From NCBI GenBank assembly GCA_027625915.1, contig JANTQA010000008.1, positions 989,001 through 1,053,000 on the forward strand: a DNA stretch of 64,000 nucleotides. The letters run 5' to 3'. This document shows, one piece after another, positions 1 through 13,200 of this stretch; the first letter of the stretch is position 1; each line of letters begins with the position of its first letter. The notes below the pieces were generated by a model. That model was not told the origin of the DNA. It did not search any database and saw only the letters and a list, made by a program, of their open reading frames with translations. The position numbers and the translations under genes are program-made. This DNA is from Anaeramoeba flamelloides (lineage: Eukaryota; Metamonada; Anaeramoebidae).

Positions 1-69
1 TGAAGTTTTGTTGTTTTTATTTGGACTAAAATTTTTTTTGGTGTTAATTTGTTGTTTTTGTCTTCGCAA

Positions 70-72
<3 letters not shown>

Positions 73-112
<40 letters not shown>
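73..112. repeat. Poly-A tract (A40)
   Basis: Forty consecutive A. On the minus strand it is a poly-T run inside the second formin intron, downstream of the donor at 128, where a polypyrimidine stretch would be expected. Such a long run is also prone to length errors in assembly. Confidence 0.9.
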
Positions 113-114
<2 letters not shown>

Positions 115-128
115 AGGGTAAGAATTAC

Positions 129-529
129 CATTAATTCTTTTTTTGATTTGTGTTGACCAAGAACACTCCATTTTTTTTCGTTCGTCATTTGTTTCATTTG
201 TTTTTTAGTTTGATCTGTCAAACAAAGCTCCATCTATAAAATTGTTTTTTTTTTTATTGTATTCCAAACCAAAATTCCAAAAAAAGAAAAGTAAGATCAG
301 ATTAATTGTTCCAAAGAAGAAAACGAAATAAACTCTGGGTTTTGATCAAAAAGAAACAACTTACTAACAAATTCTCAAACATATTATTTAATTCATTTTC
401 AGGTGGCATAGGAAGAACTTGTTGGAGTTTTTTTTCATTTTGGTTTTTTGACGTCGTGGTGTTTGTGTTTGTTAAATCGACACTTTTCTTTTTTTTTTTT
501 GATAAGAGTTTTTTAAAGCGTTTTGACAT
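129..529 (-). CDS. Diaphanous-type formin, N-terminal exons only (partial)
   Basis: Two exons on the minus strand, 529-365 and 233-129, joined by a 131-nt intron with GTAAGT donor and TATAG acceptor, both phase 0. Together they encode 90 residues. After a lysine-rich start (MSKRFKKLLSKKKKK) and a short N/T-rich linker comes LPMPPENELNNMFENLL, which crosses the splice site into MELCLTDQTKKQMKQM and then EKKWSVLGQHKSKKELM. This is the pattern of the formin GTPase-binding domain: an acidic Px(4)NxxFxxLL helix, then an EKKW-x-LLxQHK helix. In that family this segment binds Rho-type GTPases and controls the actin-nucleating FH2 domain. A second donor (GTAATT) follows at 128, so the rest of the gene lies left of the window. 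ATG 529 is the only convenient start. The call rests on the pattern of this domain alone, since no FH2 is visible. Confidence 0.72.
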
Positions 530-1400
530 CCTTGGTTTTAAGTAAGAAAAAAAATTTTCCAAAAAAAGTTTTTTACAATTTTGGAAAAAAAAAATAGAAA
601 AAATCTGAGAAACAAAAAAATATTTTTTTAGTATTGAGATAAATTTATGAAAGTTCGTTCAAAGAAGTTGTAGATGGTATTTCTGATTGTTTTTATATTG
701 CTCTCCAAAATTATCACAAAAAGAAGCTATTTCATTCTTTTCAGGATTGAGGACAAATAGTTTGAAAGTTCTTAATTTTTTGAAATAGAAAGTATTATTT
801 TCATTTCATCTTTTGTTGTTCTGAGTTAGCGAATGCTTTTTTACTTGGTTAATTTTTGCAATTTCGATTAGGAGTAATAGTTGCGGTCCAAAACCCAAAT
901 TTAATTAAAACCAACTTTCTTGAAACAGTTCACAAATAAATTTGGTTGGTTATAATAACCCTGAAGAAGATAAAGGTAAAAATAATTAAGTCTGTCAAAT
1001 TTTCGTTTAATTTTGAAAGTGTTCCAAAGTGTGACAATTAATCAATCCTTTTTTTTTCTTTTGAAACAAATATGGAGATTGATAGAAAACTCAAAGCTTT
1101 TAAAAATAGAGTTGCCTGTTTCTTCTTTAAATTTCATCAAGTTAATTAGTGAAATTGTATGAAAGGGTTCGTAAATCTTATTACATATTTTTTTCCCCAA
1201 AGACAATTGCCTATATAATGTCCGAAGGATTTAATTAAATTTGAGACAAATAGAATCCTTTACAAACATTCGAAAAAACAATTTCATTTTTTACAGAATT
1301 GGTTTATTAGAATTAAGTCTCAGGAAACAGATCTGTTCCTATTTGATTTGGATATTTTGTATTGACAAAAATAAAAAAGAAAAATGTACCAAAAATTTGT
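530..1400. other. Intergenic, 5' of formin
   Basis: AT-rich DNA with many A/T homopolymers. It should contain the formin promoter. I see no gene, RNA gene or clear repeat boundary in it. Confidence 0.5.
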
Positions 1401-3350
1401 AATTTTTAGGAACTATTAAACGAAAAAAAATGTAATAGTAAATATAATCGTAAATTCAAAAAAATATTACCACATCTTGAAATTGAAAAACAAAGTAACA
1501 GTTTGATTACTGAAAAAGTAAACCTACATTTAAATACTATTTTCGTAAATATATTATTTGTTTTTGAAAAAGTTTGATCCATTTTTCGCATTCTTCGAAA
1601 AGTTTAAAATCCAACATTTTTCTGAATTATTTAAAAAAAAATATTTCTTTTGAGAAGAAAGAAACATTTTTATTTTCACAGGGGGTTTATACAAATACAC
1701 TTTATAAAAATAAAATCCTTAAATTCTAAAATAATCCAGTATAAAACTCTGATTAATTTCAAAAACAATGTAATAATTATTTTACACTTGAAAAAAAATA
1801 TTTTTTTGAGTCAAAAAACAGTTTAAAATATTTTTTTCTTATTATTGAATCAAAAAATCGGAAAAAAAGCAACGTAATTATAAAATTAAAAATTCTCCCA
1901 ATATACTTTTTTAAAACCTGAAAAATTAAACTTATCAGAAAAAGGAATACTTTTTAATTTGATTATTTATAATCAATTATTAATAACCCAATCTTCATTT
2001 TATCATTGAGTTATTAACAACACAAAGATTAAACTTATACATAGACTTTACAATTATTTCTCCATTTTTATCATTTTTTTTTAAACAATAAAACAAATTT
2101 AAATATTTATTTCTAATATCAAAAAATATTAGATATTATCAAATAACTGATACAAATACTAAAAGAATTTTATTTATAATCTTAATATTTGAAAAAAACT
2201 ATATTGCTTAGTCTTTTAAATTTCAAGAAATTTAGTAAATATTTATGAATAAAATATATGATCATTTTTTTAGATCTCCAAGAATTCAATATTTGTTTAA
2301 TTTTTTGTATTTTTAATATAAGATTAAAGTTTCAATGTTATTTTGTACATACAGACTCTCAGAAAATACTAAAAGTGAGATTTCTTTAAAATAAAGACTT
2401 TTCTGGGAATTTTTATTTTTCATTTTTGATCCAAAAATCCATACCAAAAAGGAACCAAGATCTCTAACGGAAATTTTATTGGTAAAAATGAACTCTTTTA
2501 AAAATTTTAATTAGGCATCTCTTTAAAGTTGATAAATTAAGTTGTATATAAGATTTGATCCTATTCTTGTGTTAAGAATTATTCTATTACCTCTCAGAAC
2601 AAAAAAATAAATAAGAGTTACTACTCCCTTATAAAATTCCACTTTTAATAAATACTAAAAGTTTGTAAGAATATACAAGTCTTTAAATTTAATCTATTTA
2701 AAAAAAAAAATAAAAATTAATAAAATATTGAATCCTTGAAGATCTGAAAAAAATTTGATAATTTTTTTTATTTCCAAAAATTTAATAAATTTCTTGTAGC
2801 TTAAAATATTAGATAATATTTTTTTTTTTTAAATTATTTTAACAGAGAACCAGTGAACTGTTGGTATTATGTTTATTTATTTGATGGTATCTTAATATAT
2901 CTTTATTAATATAATTATTTATTTGAATTTTTTTTCTTTTTTTTTAAAAAGATTAAAAAAATTGAGAATTAATAATAAAACCTAATCATAATTTTAAATC
3001 ATGGGGTCTTAATGACTTACTGAAATAATTAAGATTGATTTATTAAATATTGCATAAAAATAAATAAATTTTAAAGTATTTTTTAGGTAAAAAGTTAAAT
3101 TTTACAGGTTTTAAATAAAGTGTTTTGGGAAAATTTTTAATTTACTGTTTTGGTTGTGCTTCTCACCTTCTATCCTTAAACAACAAGAAAAAAGTGATTC
3201 CAAATACTATTTGAATAAAGAAAAAAGTGACACATGTAAAAAAATTAAAACAGGATCTTTAATCGGAAAACATTAATAGAAACTGAAAATGTAATGTACA
3301 ATATATTAATAAAAGAATAAATAAATAAATAAAGATCAAATGAAGGATTC
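1400..3350 (+). mobile_element. Dispersed repeat family R7, copy 1
   Basis: Several blocks match other parts of the window. 1440-1670 matches the reverse complement of 59110-59370. About 1600-1800 matches 24765-24975. 2370-2560 matches 49925-50120. 2720-2840 and 2995-3210 match 58467-58590 and 58780-58960 in direct orientation. One end block is therefore inverted relative to the other at the 58-59 kb copy, as expected for an element with long inverted ends. A reading frame at about 1402-1570, preceded by a possible acceptor, encodes a stretch containing KFKKILPHLEIEKQSNSLI. The same peptide is recognisable in the 59.3 kb copy. No transposase is recognised. Limits are approximate. Confidence 0.5.
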
Positions 3351-3491
3351 AACACATGTTAATTTTTTTAAAACTCTCTTTTGGGATCGATTTTTATTGG
3401 GTTGATATATCTTTAAAAAATTGTTGAAAAAATTGACTATTGTTGGAGATCTCAAAAAAAAACACATAGGATTTCGAAAAAAATGAAATTT

Positions 3492-4888
3492 AGACTATTT
3501 TCCAGTCAAAGGCGCCCAGTTTTTATTGTTAAATACCCTTTAAAAGGATTGTATAGATATTAGGTGAAAAAATTTTATTTTGGAAATTTTCAAAATTGAA
3601 ATCATTTATTCACATTTTTGCACATTTTTATTTTTCGATTTTTTTTTAAAACATCATTGGTTTACAAAAAATTTTTTTATTCCAAGATCAATAGTCACTT
3701 AGTAAAAATGTTGTATTTTAAGGTTATTGAAACTATCAAAATGATTGTTGAGAAATCATATTGATTTCTATTGTATTTCTATTCGATCTTTGATCTTGAT
3801 ATTTGTTGAATAAATGTGAAAATTTTCACTTCATTTTCATCTCCTTTTTCAAATAGAGACCTGAAATACCTACAAAATTCGTTTGGAGGCTTAATTACTA
3901 AAAGAAAAGTTAGAAAAATGAAGTGAAAAATCTTTCATATTTATTATTCAAATACCACACCAAAAGGAAAATTTAAACACTAAAAATTAAAGTTAGCCAA
4001 AAGTATACCTTGGATTTAAGTTATACTTCTTTTATAAATTATTTTTTCAAAGTTATCATAATTTTATGTAATAAAAAAAAGGATAGCTAATAAACTAATG
4101 AAAATCCCAATACCCCCCTTTTCAAAAATACCGACTTTTGAAAAAAATACCTATTTTTCGGGCATTTTTTTATTGGAAAAAGTTAAAATGAATTAATTTT
4201 TGATTGAACATTAAGATATAAAAAAGAATAAATGTGAAAGCAATTTGGAGAAAACAATCGGGAATGTATATAAAAACTCAAACATGGAAAAAATTAAAAT
4301 GATAAAAAATATTCCAAAAACAGATAAAAAATCGGTTTTCCATTTAATTTCGCGATATCTTTTGATTGAAATATTCTGTGCTATAATAAAATTGAAAAAT
4401 ATTTTCCTTTTATACTATTAAAAAAATACTTGAAAATTATTTCTCTACCAAGTCAATTAAAAAATTCAAAAAATTTACAATTAAAAATGAAAAAAATATT
4501 ACTGAAAAAGTTCATTTTTTTTTCAATTCCTATTAATATCTATTAAAGTTGTAAACCTCATTGAAAATTGTTATGTAGAATAATGTTTATTATATGAGTG
4601 TATTTGAAAAATACAAAATTTAGAGATTTTTTTTTGAAAAAATTTCCCTTTTCTTGTAGTAAAAGTTCAAAACGAACTTCGTTGTTTTTCTGAATGGGGT
4701 CCTAAGAATTTGAGTTTTTCAATTTTTTTGAAAATTTATTGATTCAGAAGTTTTATTTCAGACATACATTAACAACACTTTGAGGTTTATTATTCTGTTT
4801 ATTTCTTATTTGTTCTTCAAATGTCAATTATATAAAATAATTGATATTTGAAAAAAACGTTATTCCCCTTTGACTGAAACAGAGTTTA
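3492..4888 (+). mobile_element. Terminal-inverted-repeat element R2, copy 1 (interrupted)
   Basis: It begins with ACTATTTTCCAGTCAAAGG and ends with the imperfect inverse CCTTTGACTGAAACAGAGTTT. Copies at 35530-36231 (reversed) and 61360-62068 are about 700 bp. This one is twice as long because another element (R3) sits in it. There is no coding capacity, so it looks like a MITE-like non-autonomous DNA element. Confidence 0.7.
3957..4656 (+). mobile_element. Element R3, copy 1, inserted in R2
   Basis: About 700 bp that is absent from the two uninterrupted R2 copies, placed between the TTATTATTCAAATACC and AGTAAAAGTTC parts of R2. The ends are short imperfect inverted repeats (CACACCAAAAGGAAAATTT and AAATTTCCCTTTTCTTG). 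A second copy lies reversed at about 57060-57768. No coding region. Confidence 0.65.
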
Positions 4889-6913
4889 AAAGGATTATGC
4901 CGATTTGATTAGCATAATATAATAAATTATTCTTTGAAATTAATTTATTTCCTATATTAATTGGGTTTATCTTCCATTTTCAAGTTCTGTTAATGTTCCC
5001 AAATAAAAATTGGATTTTACTTTTTTTCCTGTTTAACTTTTTTTCACGCATGGTAATTATAATAACGAATTAGGACTATAACTTGAAATTAAGGAAGTTC
5101 TGTAGTTTGTGACTATTCAATATTTTAAATAGTATTTCTAGACTAACTTAGGAATAAAATGTAAATTATTTTCTTGATTATTTTTATTATTTTAAGAATT
5201 TCAAAGTAGCTTTTTATTCTATTTTATATAAACCTTTTACTTAAAGTTATCGATTTTTTATTATTTTTTATTATTTTTTTTTTATTTTTATTTTATTTTA
5301 TTTTTTTTTTTTTTTTTTTTTGGGGGGGTTAAACCCAATAGATTGTGCTCTTTTATTTTACCTATTATAATTTGTTTCATTTTACCGGACTATAAATTTA
5401 TTTTTACTTTTTTGAAGGGTTTTTAATTAAAATTAATTCATTTTTAATAAAACAATATATTTTTTATAATAGCAATTAACTGAAAAAAAAATTAAAATAA
5501 AAAATTCGATATCTAACTATTGTCCAAAATTTTTATTAATTTTCTTATAATCAGTTCACCATTCATTCTAAATTTATCAATCAGAAGGAAAAAAAGTAAA
5601 AAAATATTTTTTATAATTACCATTACAATTTGTATTTTACCGCATTTCCAGGGCTATTTTTAAATTTTAATCAATTAAATTGTTGTCTTGATATAGATTT
5701 TTACCTAGTTGAATATAAGAATAATAAAGTTCATATTGAAAAAAAAAAAAAAAATTATAAATTGAACTCATATGAAATATAATCTTGTTATAAGATCAAA
5801 AACAATTTAAATTTTTAAAAAGTAAATTTCATCAGGTTTGTCAACAAATTTTTTATGTTTAGAATCATATTGGGTTCTGAAAATGTATTTGATGAATATC
5901 AGAAAAAATTCTCAAATATTGGCTCATTTATATAAAAAATCTTTTCAATATTAACTTTCTTATTCTTTTATTCAACTGTTTAAAAATAGATACAGAGTAA
6001 AATTTCCCCTGCCCAGAATATAAAACCAGTCTCTAATAAAACCGGTGATTTTTTCCCTTGTTCTGAATCAACATCTAGTTAATTACCCAATAATATATCT
6101 AAAGTAAAATATTTTTATATGTAAAATTCATGATATTTGGATTATGGATTGAATTTGATAAAATTTTGTAGTGAATTTTATTAATTTTTTCAAATAGTTG
6201 TTTTTTTTTGGACGATGAATATTTTATTAGAATAATTTACATTATTTTTGGAGAAAATTTTTAGATTTGATCCTTCAGTTTTAGATATTTTTTTTCAATA
6301 ATAGAACTTTAAGAAACCAAGTTGATATTTTCTTATTGTTTACTGTAAGTTTCTTTGATTGGTTAATTGTATACGCTTTTTTTCTTATAATAAGCACGAA
6401 GTTTTAATTTTGAAACATGAGTTTTTTCAAGTCTTCACGGAATATTTGAACAACTGCATATAAATATCAAAATTTTGATATAACATTAAATTCAAGGTAT
6501 GTTTGGAAAGAATCTATGTAGGAGGTGGATCAAACAAGAATTAAAATCTCAAATTCATATACTTAATACTAGATAATCTTTTTTTCACTTCTGAGGGACT
6601 TTTAACCTTAAAAAAACAAAGAAAATGATTTAAGAGCAAAAATTAATAAGATACTATAGAAAACAGATACCATGGAAGTTAAATAGATTTTTTGAAAGAT
6701 AGACTGTAGACATATAAAAGAACAAAAATTTAAAGTGGAAATGTTTTTCCAAGATTTATATCAGTCATGTTGATCTGAGTAACCTACTTGTTGGTTCTGT
6801 GTATTCAGAGTAAAACGACTTTTCTACCTTCAAAAATAATCTTAGAAAAGAATTCGTAAATCAATTTGAAGACACATTTTTCATTTTTTTCCAAAACCAA
6901 ACCCCTCAAAAAA
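4889..6913. other. Intergenic, with T21-G7 tract
   Basis: AT-rich spacer. The only conspicuous feature is a run of 21 T followed by 7 G at 5301-5328. No exon-like reading frame or family repeat recognised. It presumably holds the promoter of the small gene at 6914. Confidence 0.5.
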
Positions 6914-7252
6914 ATGAACAAAATTAATTTGACAATAGAGCAACGAGAAAAAATGTATAATGCATTCAATGGAGTGATTGAGTCCAGGTGTAAGAACAAC
7001 CCAAAAGCTTATCAAATTTTACGAGATTCGATGGATCGCTTTTTTAAACAAATCGATCAAAATACACAATTGATTCCAACAACAAACCAACCTAAAAATG
7101 AAAATGAAAACTTTAATGCAGAAATTCAAACAGAAATCCTTTCCAACCAACTTCATGAAACTTTAACAAGATTGACGACTTTACAAAAAGATATGCCTCA
7201 ATTCATTAATGAATCGGAAAGAAAATTAAACATCATCAATCAACAATTTTAA
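6914..7252 (+). CDS. Small helical protein, possibly NSL1/Mis14-like kinetochore subunit
   Basis: Single exon of 112 residues starting at ATG 6914 (MNKINLTIEQREKMY). An upstream in-frame TTG is not a credible start. The protein reads as two helical blocks, about residues 5-50 and 75-112, joined by an N/Q-rich linker. The C-terminal block (NQLHETLTRLTTLQKDMP) has the layout of the Mis14/NSL1 segment of the Mis12 kinetochore complex: an amphipathic helix ending in a basic residue pair plus hydrophobic-Pro. The N-terminal block could be the preceding NSL1 helix. The resemblance is weak and by eye. The reading frame has no homopolymer runs, unlike its flanks, which supports a real gene. It stands alone, about 3 kb from the next gene. 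Otherwise: conserved hypothetical coiled-coil protein. Confidence 0.6.
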   Translation: MNKINLTIEQREKMYNAFNGVIESRCKNNPKAYQILRDSMDRFFKQIDQNTQLIPTTNQPKNENENFNAEIQTEILSNQLHETLTRLTTLQKDMPQFINESERKLNIINQQF

Positions 7253-10205
7253 TAATAAAAATGCAGAATATTAAAAATTTTTTCTTTTTTTTGAACTATT
7301 CGTTAATAATTACTTATTTTTAAAAAAAGTTTTTTGAAACAAAAAAAAGTCATAATCAAATAAACATTCAAAAAAAAAAGGGTTAGTACTGTTCAAATAA
7401 GCTAAACCATGGGTAGATAACAAGTAAGGGAGAAAAAAAATCAATAAATAAAAAAGAGATCAAAAGGCCACAAAATTGAAAGAAGAGACAATATTAAAAG
7501 GAAAAAACAAGCAACAAAACAAAATGTGTTTCCCTTTTAAAAGAAATGGAATTACTCTTTTGTTTCATTTTTCAAAACTATTAAATTCATTAAGATGAGA
7601 ACTCTTTTAAGGGATTTTCTGAAAGAGCTTTTCTAAAAATTCATTTATCTCTATTGTAATTAACAACGGGGAAAAATTTCTACTCATCCTCTTTAGTTTT
7701 TTAAGACAAATATCTATTAACTTGGATTAGTTTAAACGATGTCAAAAAAGAGAATCCCAAGATTCTAATTTGTTTTTGAAAAGGTGCATTAGAATCTAGG
7801 GATACTATTTTTCAGAAGTGATTACAAATGGTTTCTCTAAACAGCATATCAAAATTTGAGGTAATATTTTGTTTGTGATTTTGTAATTTATCAAGAATTT
7901 TCCAAACGTATTATTTCCTTATACTCTTATTTTCCAATTAAAAAATGAAAAATTTTTGGTTCAAATTCTCCAAAATATTTTTCGAGATGAAAACCCCTAA
8001 AATCTATTTAACTAATCGTTTAAAAATGATATTTTTAGCAATTTAATTAAACTTCCTTAATGAACTCTAAGACAAAATTTTCACCCTGTTAATTTAATTG
8101 TAACATCAATCATTAATATAGATTTTGGAAATTGAAATAAAAATTTTCATTTATTAATAGAAAAATAACAGTAAATTGCAATTTAAGCATCGATAGATCC
8201 TATTGTTGTGTAATTCAGTTTCTTCCTTTTTTTATTCATTAATTGTCAAACAAGAAGATCCAAATTTTTTATGATAATTTTTTCCATTTTATTTAACTTG
8301 TTTTACTTTTTTTGTGTTTTTTGGTGCACAAGAAAAAAGAGGTATCAAATTGGTTAACCAAATTGAAATGAAGAAGAATATGTTCACAATAAAATCAACT
8401 TCTATTTCAAATAAAAAAGTTACTGTTCTACAAAAAAAATAAATAAGATAAAAAAAAGAACAACCACAATTTGATTTTTTTCATTATATTTAACCAATAA
8501 ATTCCTAAAAAAATAAAAAAGTAAAAGAATATAAATCAAATTAGTCAATTTAAAAAAAAAAAAAAATAATTAGTGAAATCTTTTCGGGTCTATGTCTCAC
8601 AACCCAAGAACTAGTTATTTTTATAAAATATAAAAAATACAAAGACATTTTACAGTACTAATACTTTTTAACACACACTCTTATTAATTAAAAAAGGTAA
8701 AAAAAAAATTTACTTTTTAAGGCATAATTACTATATCTAAGTCATGATTGTTTTTTTTTTTTAGATTACAGCGATTCCAACTCTAACTTGAAATCTATGA
8801 TAAACAGAAAATTCATTAGCTATCCCACAGTTTTTACTTTTTCATGACAGAATTTTATTGTTATGTGATAGCCTATTGCAAGCCGTGAAATTTTATAATA
8901 GAACAAAAATTTCCAATAGCAAAAATATTCAAATTTGAATTTTCTACTTCAAACCTTCTGAAATGATCAATAATTTTGAAAAAATTTTCAGGTTTTTGGT
9001 TGATTATTAATTTCTCAAAACCTTGAAATCAAAAAGCTAGGACCATTTCGAAGTGATTATTAAATTAGATCTCCAACCTTTGGAAGCTTCGTTTTGGATT
9101 TTTGGATTTTTGAATTTATTTGATAAACAACAAGATTTTAATCTCTCAGTTTTTCAAATTTGAAATTTTTTTAAAAAACTTATTACAAACTATAAAATTA
9201 TGATAGAGTTATACCAAAGATTTTTTTTTTGTGTCTAAAAGAGACAAAAAAGTCAATTTCTATACTGTTTCTTCCATTTTGAAATCACAAATTGTCACCA
9301 AAATTGGTTCATAAAAATAATCTCAAATCAGGGAACAAAATTCAAATTCTTGTAAAAAAATATGTGAAAAAAAAAAATCCAAAAAATGTGCTTTAATTTG
9401 AGATTTTTTTGTTCCTTTAATTTCACTGAAAGTTCATGTCTTAAAAGTGGAACTGATTATATCTGTAAATTTTCACGGCAGGTTTGGAACTGCTGTATTG
9501 TTCGTATTGATATAAAAAAAATTTTTGATTTGTTTAAAAATTGAAAAAAAACTTGATCGGCCTGAAAATTTCTATCTTTTGATAATTTATTAAAATTATC
9601 AAACGAAAACCTTTGTTGAAAAAAATCCTGTTGGTATGAAGAGAAAATATTGTCTTGAACTTATTAGTATTAAAAAGATTAGATTTATAATTTCAAAATA
9701 TATGAAATTATAAACTGTTTTAATGAAGAAAAAAAATAGTCCTGATGAGAGAAAAAGTGATTAAATTAAAATGTATGTTGTCGTGTGTAACTCATATCAA
9801 TTTTTAGTCGATGACCAATCACGTTTCTACTTTCAGAAATAGCAAAATTAACTGACTATTGAGATCGGAGGAATGCAAAAATTAGTCATTGGGATTTTAA
9901 TATGTGAAAATCGAGATCATGTTATGAGCGCAAAAACAAAGATATTTCGTTTTGTTTGCTTGTTGTGTTTCATTCCCTAAAACTTCTTTTGTATTAAATG
10001 GATTTGATAAAGTGATACAAAAACAAAGATCAATTTAATAAAAATGGTTAAAACTAGAAAACAACAACACTATATATTTTCAAATAAATATTCTCAAGAC
10101 TAACTTTGTAATTTTCTTACAAACACCAAACCTCTAACTTGTATCAATTATTTTGCAATTGCAATTATTCCCAAATGAAATTTCATTTTTTTTTGATTTT
10201 GTACC
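7253..10205. other. Intergenic, 2.95 kb
   Basis: AT-rich DNA between the small gene and the WD40 gene. I find no exon, RNA gene or well-bounded repeat. A short stretch near 9215-9280 (gagacaaaaaagtcaatttc) resembles one at about 15790-15830, hinting at another old dispersed repeat. The promoter of the WD40 gene should lie near 10.1-10.2 kb. Confidence 0.5.
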
Positions 10206-13200
10206 ATGAATTTTCTTTTTGAAGAACAGCTAATCAATTATACAGAAAACTCTCGTCTCTGGCAAGAAAATTCTCAATACTTTTATGATATTGTAATTCA
10301 ACAAAAAATTGGTCGTGCTTTAACAACACAATGGTTCGATAAATCAGGGTTTGTTCATATTTTCTTTTTTTTTTCGTTTTCTTTTTTTCTTTTTCTTTTT
10401 CTTTTTCCTTTTTTCTTTTTTTCTTTTGGTCGGTTGTTTATTTTCCAATTCTTTTCAGAAACAAGTTCAAGCTAATTGGAAAACATAAAAATTGTATTGT
10501 TTTTTCCTCTCTCTCTTAATCATAGATCGACTCAAAAAATTATTGTTGGTGAAGATCGTTCTCAAAATGGCCGTTATTTGTCAATCTATGAAACAGATTT
10601 TAATCAAGATCAAATTTTTGGTAAGAATAATCCATTTAATAACTTCTCAAGAACCTACATACAAACGATATTCATAACTTGTTTTTATTAATTTTTTTTT
10701 GCAATTAAACTGTTCCTTTTTCTTTTTACTTTTTGTTTCTTTTTCATACCTCTCTCTTTTTTTCAAAAAAGAGCTTGAAGGGAATAAACTTTTTAGAACT
10801 TATTTTGAAATAAAATTGGATTCAGAAGTTCACAGAATTAGAATAAGGCCAGACAACCCATTAATCATTGCATGTATTTTAGATACTGGCGAAGCAAAAA
10901 TTATCAATATTTTAAATCCTTCACAATTAGATCAAGAGGGTTACTCAATGACCTCTCTTAAGGGACACACAAACGAAGGGTAATTTATATTTTCTTATTT
11001 ATAGATACTATTTTTCTATTTAATTTAAGGATTTAGACCAAGCAATAAAGCGGTTTTCAAAAAGTAATTTTCTTTTCAAAAAGTCCATACCACAGCTTTT
11101 TGAAAAAAAGAACCCTGAATAAGGTCTTAAAAATATCACTTCAAATCACTTTGGGTATTTAGGTGCTATCTTCAAACGGATCTATTTAAGTTGTTAAATT
11201 TAATATGATCGAGCCAAGTCCAATGAATCAAATAGCTTACCTTTAAAATTAAAAAAAAAGCAATTCTTTTTTCATATGGATTTTTTCAGAATAATTCGTT
11301 TGGAATTAAAAATTAGATCGACAACACTATAATTATTGCTAATAATAAAAATTAAAAACCTTTCAATGGAATTGTCAATTGAGTGAATTATACTAACCTT
11401 GAATTTTTAAATTTTTAAAATTAACGATTTTATTTACTGTAAAAATTAAATTATTCCGATCAAAATTTTGTCTTCAGGTTCAAGAAGGAACCTTAATGAA
11501 ATCTCTTAAAATACCCTTTCTATTTTACTTTGTGAATATCTTTCAGTTTTTTTGACTAATAATTTGTAAAAATATTTGGGAACTTGAAATCAAAATTGTC
11601 ATTTATTGAGTGAAAAATCACAGTATATTTTTTTTTACCTTTGTTGACCAGTTTTTTGGATAAACACGATTTTGCTTTCAGACAATCCAAGAAGAATATT
11701 CAACATATTTCATTTTAAAGAAGATTAAATTAAATTAATATTCTGATAAATCTTTATTTTTAGTTTGAATCAATACTTTTATTGAAATTTTTTTGAAGCA
11801 TAAATAAAAAAAAAAACAACGGCCATTTTCACGAGAAGATGGTACTTTTCAAAATACTCGGATATATTCTCATAAAGGTGTTAATTTTTAACTGGTTCTG
11901 ATTACTATTGGTGTTTTAAGGTTGCAAATAATCTTGAGTTCAAAATTCTAAATAAAATTTGAACAATAATTTAACAGGAAAAAATGAAAGAAACACTTAA
12001 TGTTTTGTAAGTGATAATAAAATTTGTGATTCTTTAACAAAATTTCTAAAAAAAAGTTTAGAAATTAGGTGAGTGCCGTAGAGTGCCTAGCTTTTCCAGG
12101 ATTCAAAAGAATAGAGAAAAATCTTTGATTTTACTCAATTCTTTTGAATTCTGGAAAAGCTAACAGCAATTTTTTTTATAATTTTAAGAAATTAAAAGAA
12201 AATTTCATCAATTTTCTTTTTATTTCTCAAATTAAAAAAAACCTAAAGGCACAAAGAGAAAAGCAATTTTCTCTCTTCAAAAATAAAAAAAAAAAAAAAC
12301 TTAATGTTTTTAGTACATATTAGATTTTATTTTTTTATAGATGCTTTAAGAGTCAACTTTTAAAGTTTTAATCAAATAAAACGAATACAGTTAAACAATA
12401 ATCATCATCCTTACAAGGAAGATTTGATCATAAAAGGAATTTAGAAGATGAATTTTATAAAAATTTTTTTTTTTGAGAAATAAAACCAAGATCATTCTTG
12501 CAAAAGTAAAGTGAACCTCACAAGAAGATGGCTCCAACACAAAACTAATTATTACGTTATAATTTTTTTTTTTTGTGAATTGTTGTTAAAAGTACCGTTT
12601 CATAAATAAGAACTTTTTCTCAATTTGCCTTGTTCAAAGGTTGTTTATTGATTTGATCATATATTTTTCCTTTACAATTTACAAAACGAGATTTCTCATT
12701 TCAAATAAAAGGGCACATCAATTTTTAAAATATTAAATTTTAATTTTTACTGTTTTGGTTTAATGAGTTTGAAATATCTAGTTGAGTGTTTTTTTAGGTT
12801 TTAAAGAGTTTCTTATATTTTAGAATGATACTAAAATTAATTTGATTCAATTATGAATAATTCTTGAAATTTTTTGTGCACTTTTATTTGAAAAACAGTT
12901 TACATTATAAAATGTGCCAACATTTTTGAAAAATCAATTATAATACTCCTTAATAACAAAATTTTTACATATTTTTATTTTTTTGAATTTAACATATAAA
13001 AACTCCAAAATTTGATCAACATCAAACTAATAATAAACATTTTTTTTTGTCAACAAATTTTTTAAATTTTTAATAGGTATGGTATTAATTGGAATCATAA
13101 AAAAAAGGGATTATTAGCTACTTGTGCATATGATAAAAAAATTTTAATTTGGGATACTAACTTATATGGTAATGAATTAGAACCAATTTCATCATATAAT

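Noticed and set aside
306-545. Plus-strand frame of 79 codons overlapping the formin exon
   Set aside because: Phe/Lys-rich shadow of the minus-strand exon, which has good splice sites and a domain match.
10459-10492. Possible extra exon in the WD40 gene reading NKFKLIGKHKN after a good acceptor
   Set aside because: It cannot be joined in frame to the next exon with a canonical donor. Exon 1 joins directly to 10526 in frame, and the family strand is already supplied by TQKIIVGED after 10526.
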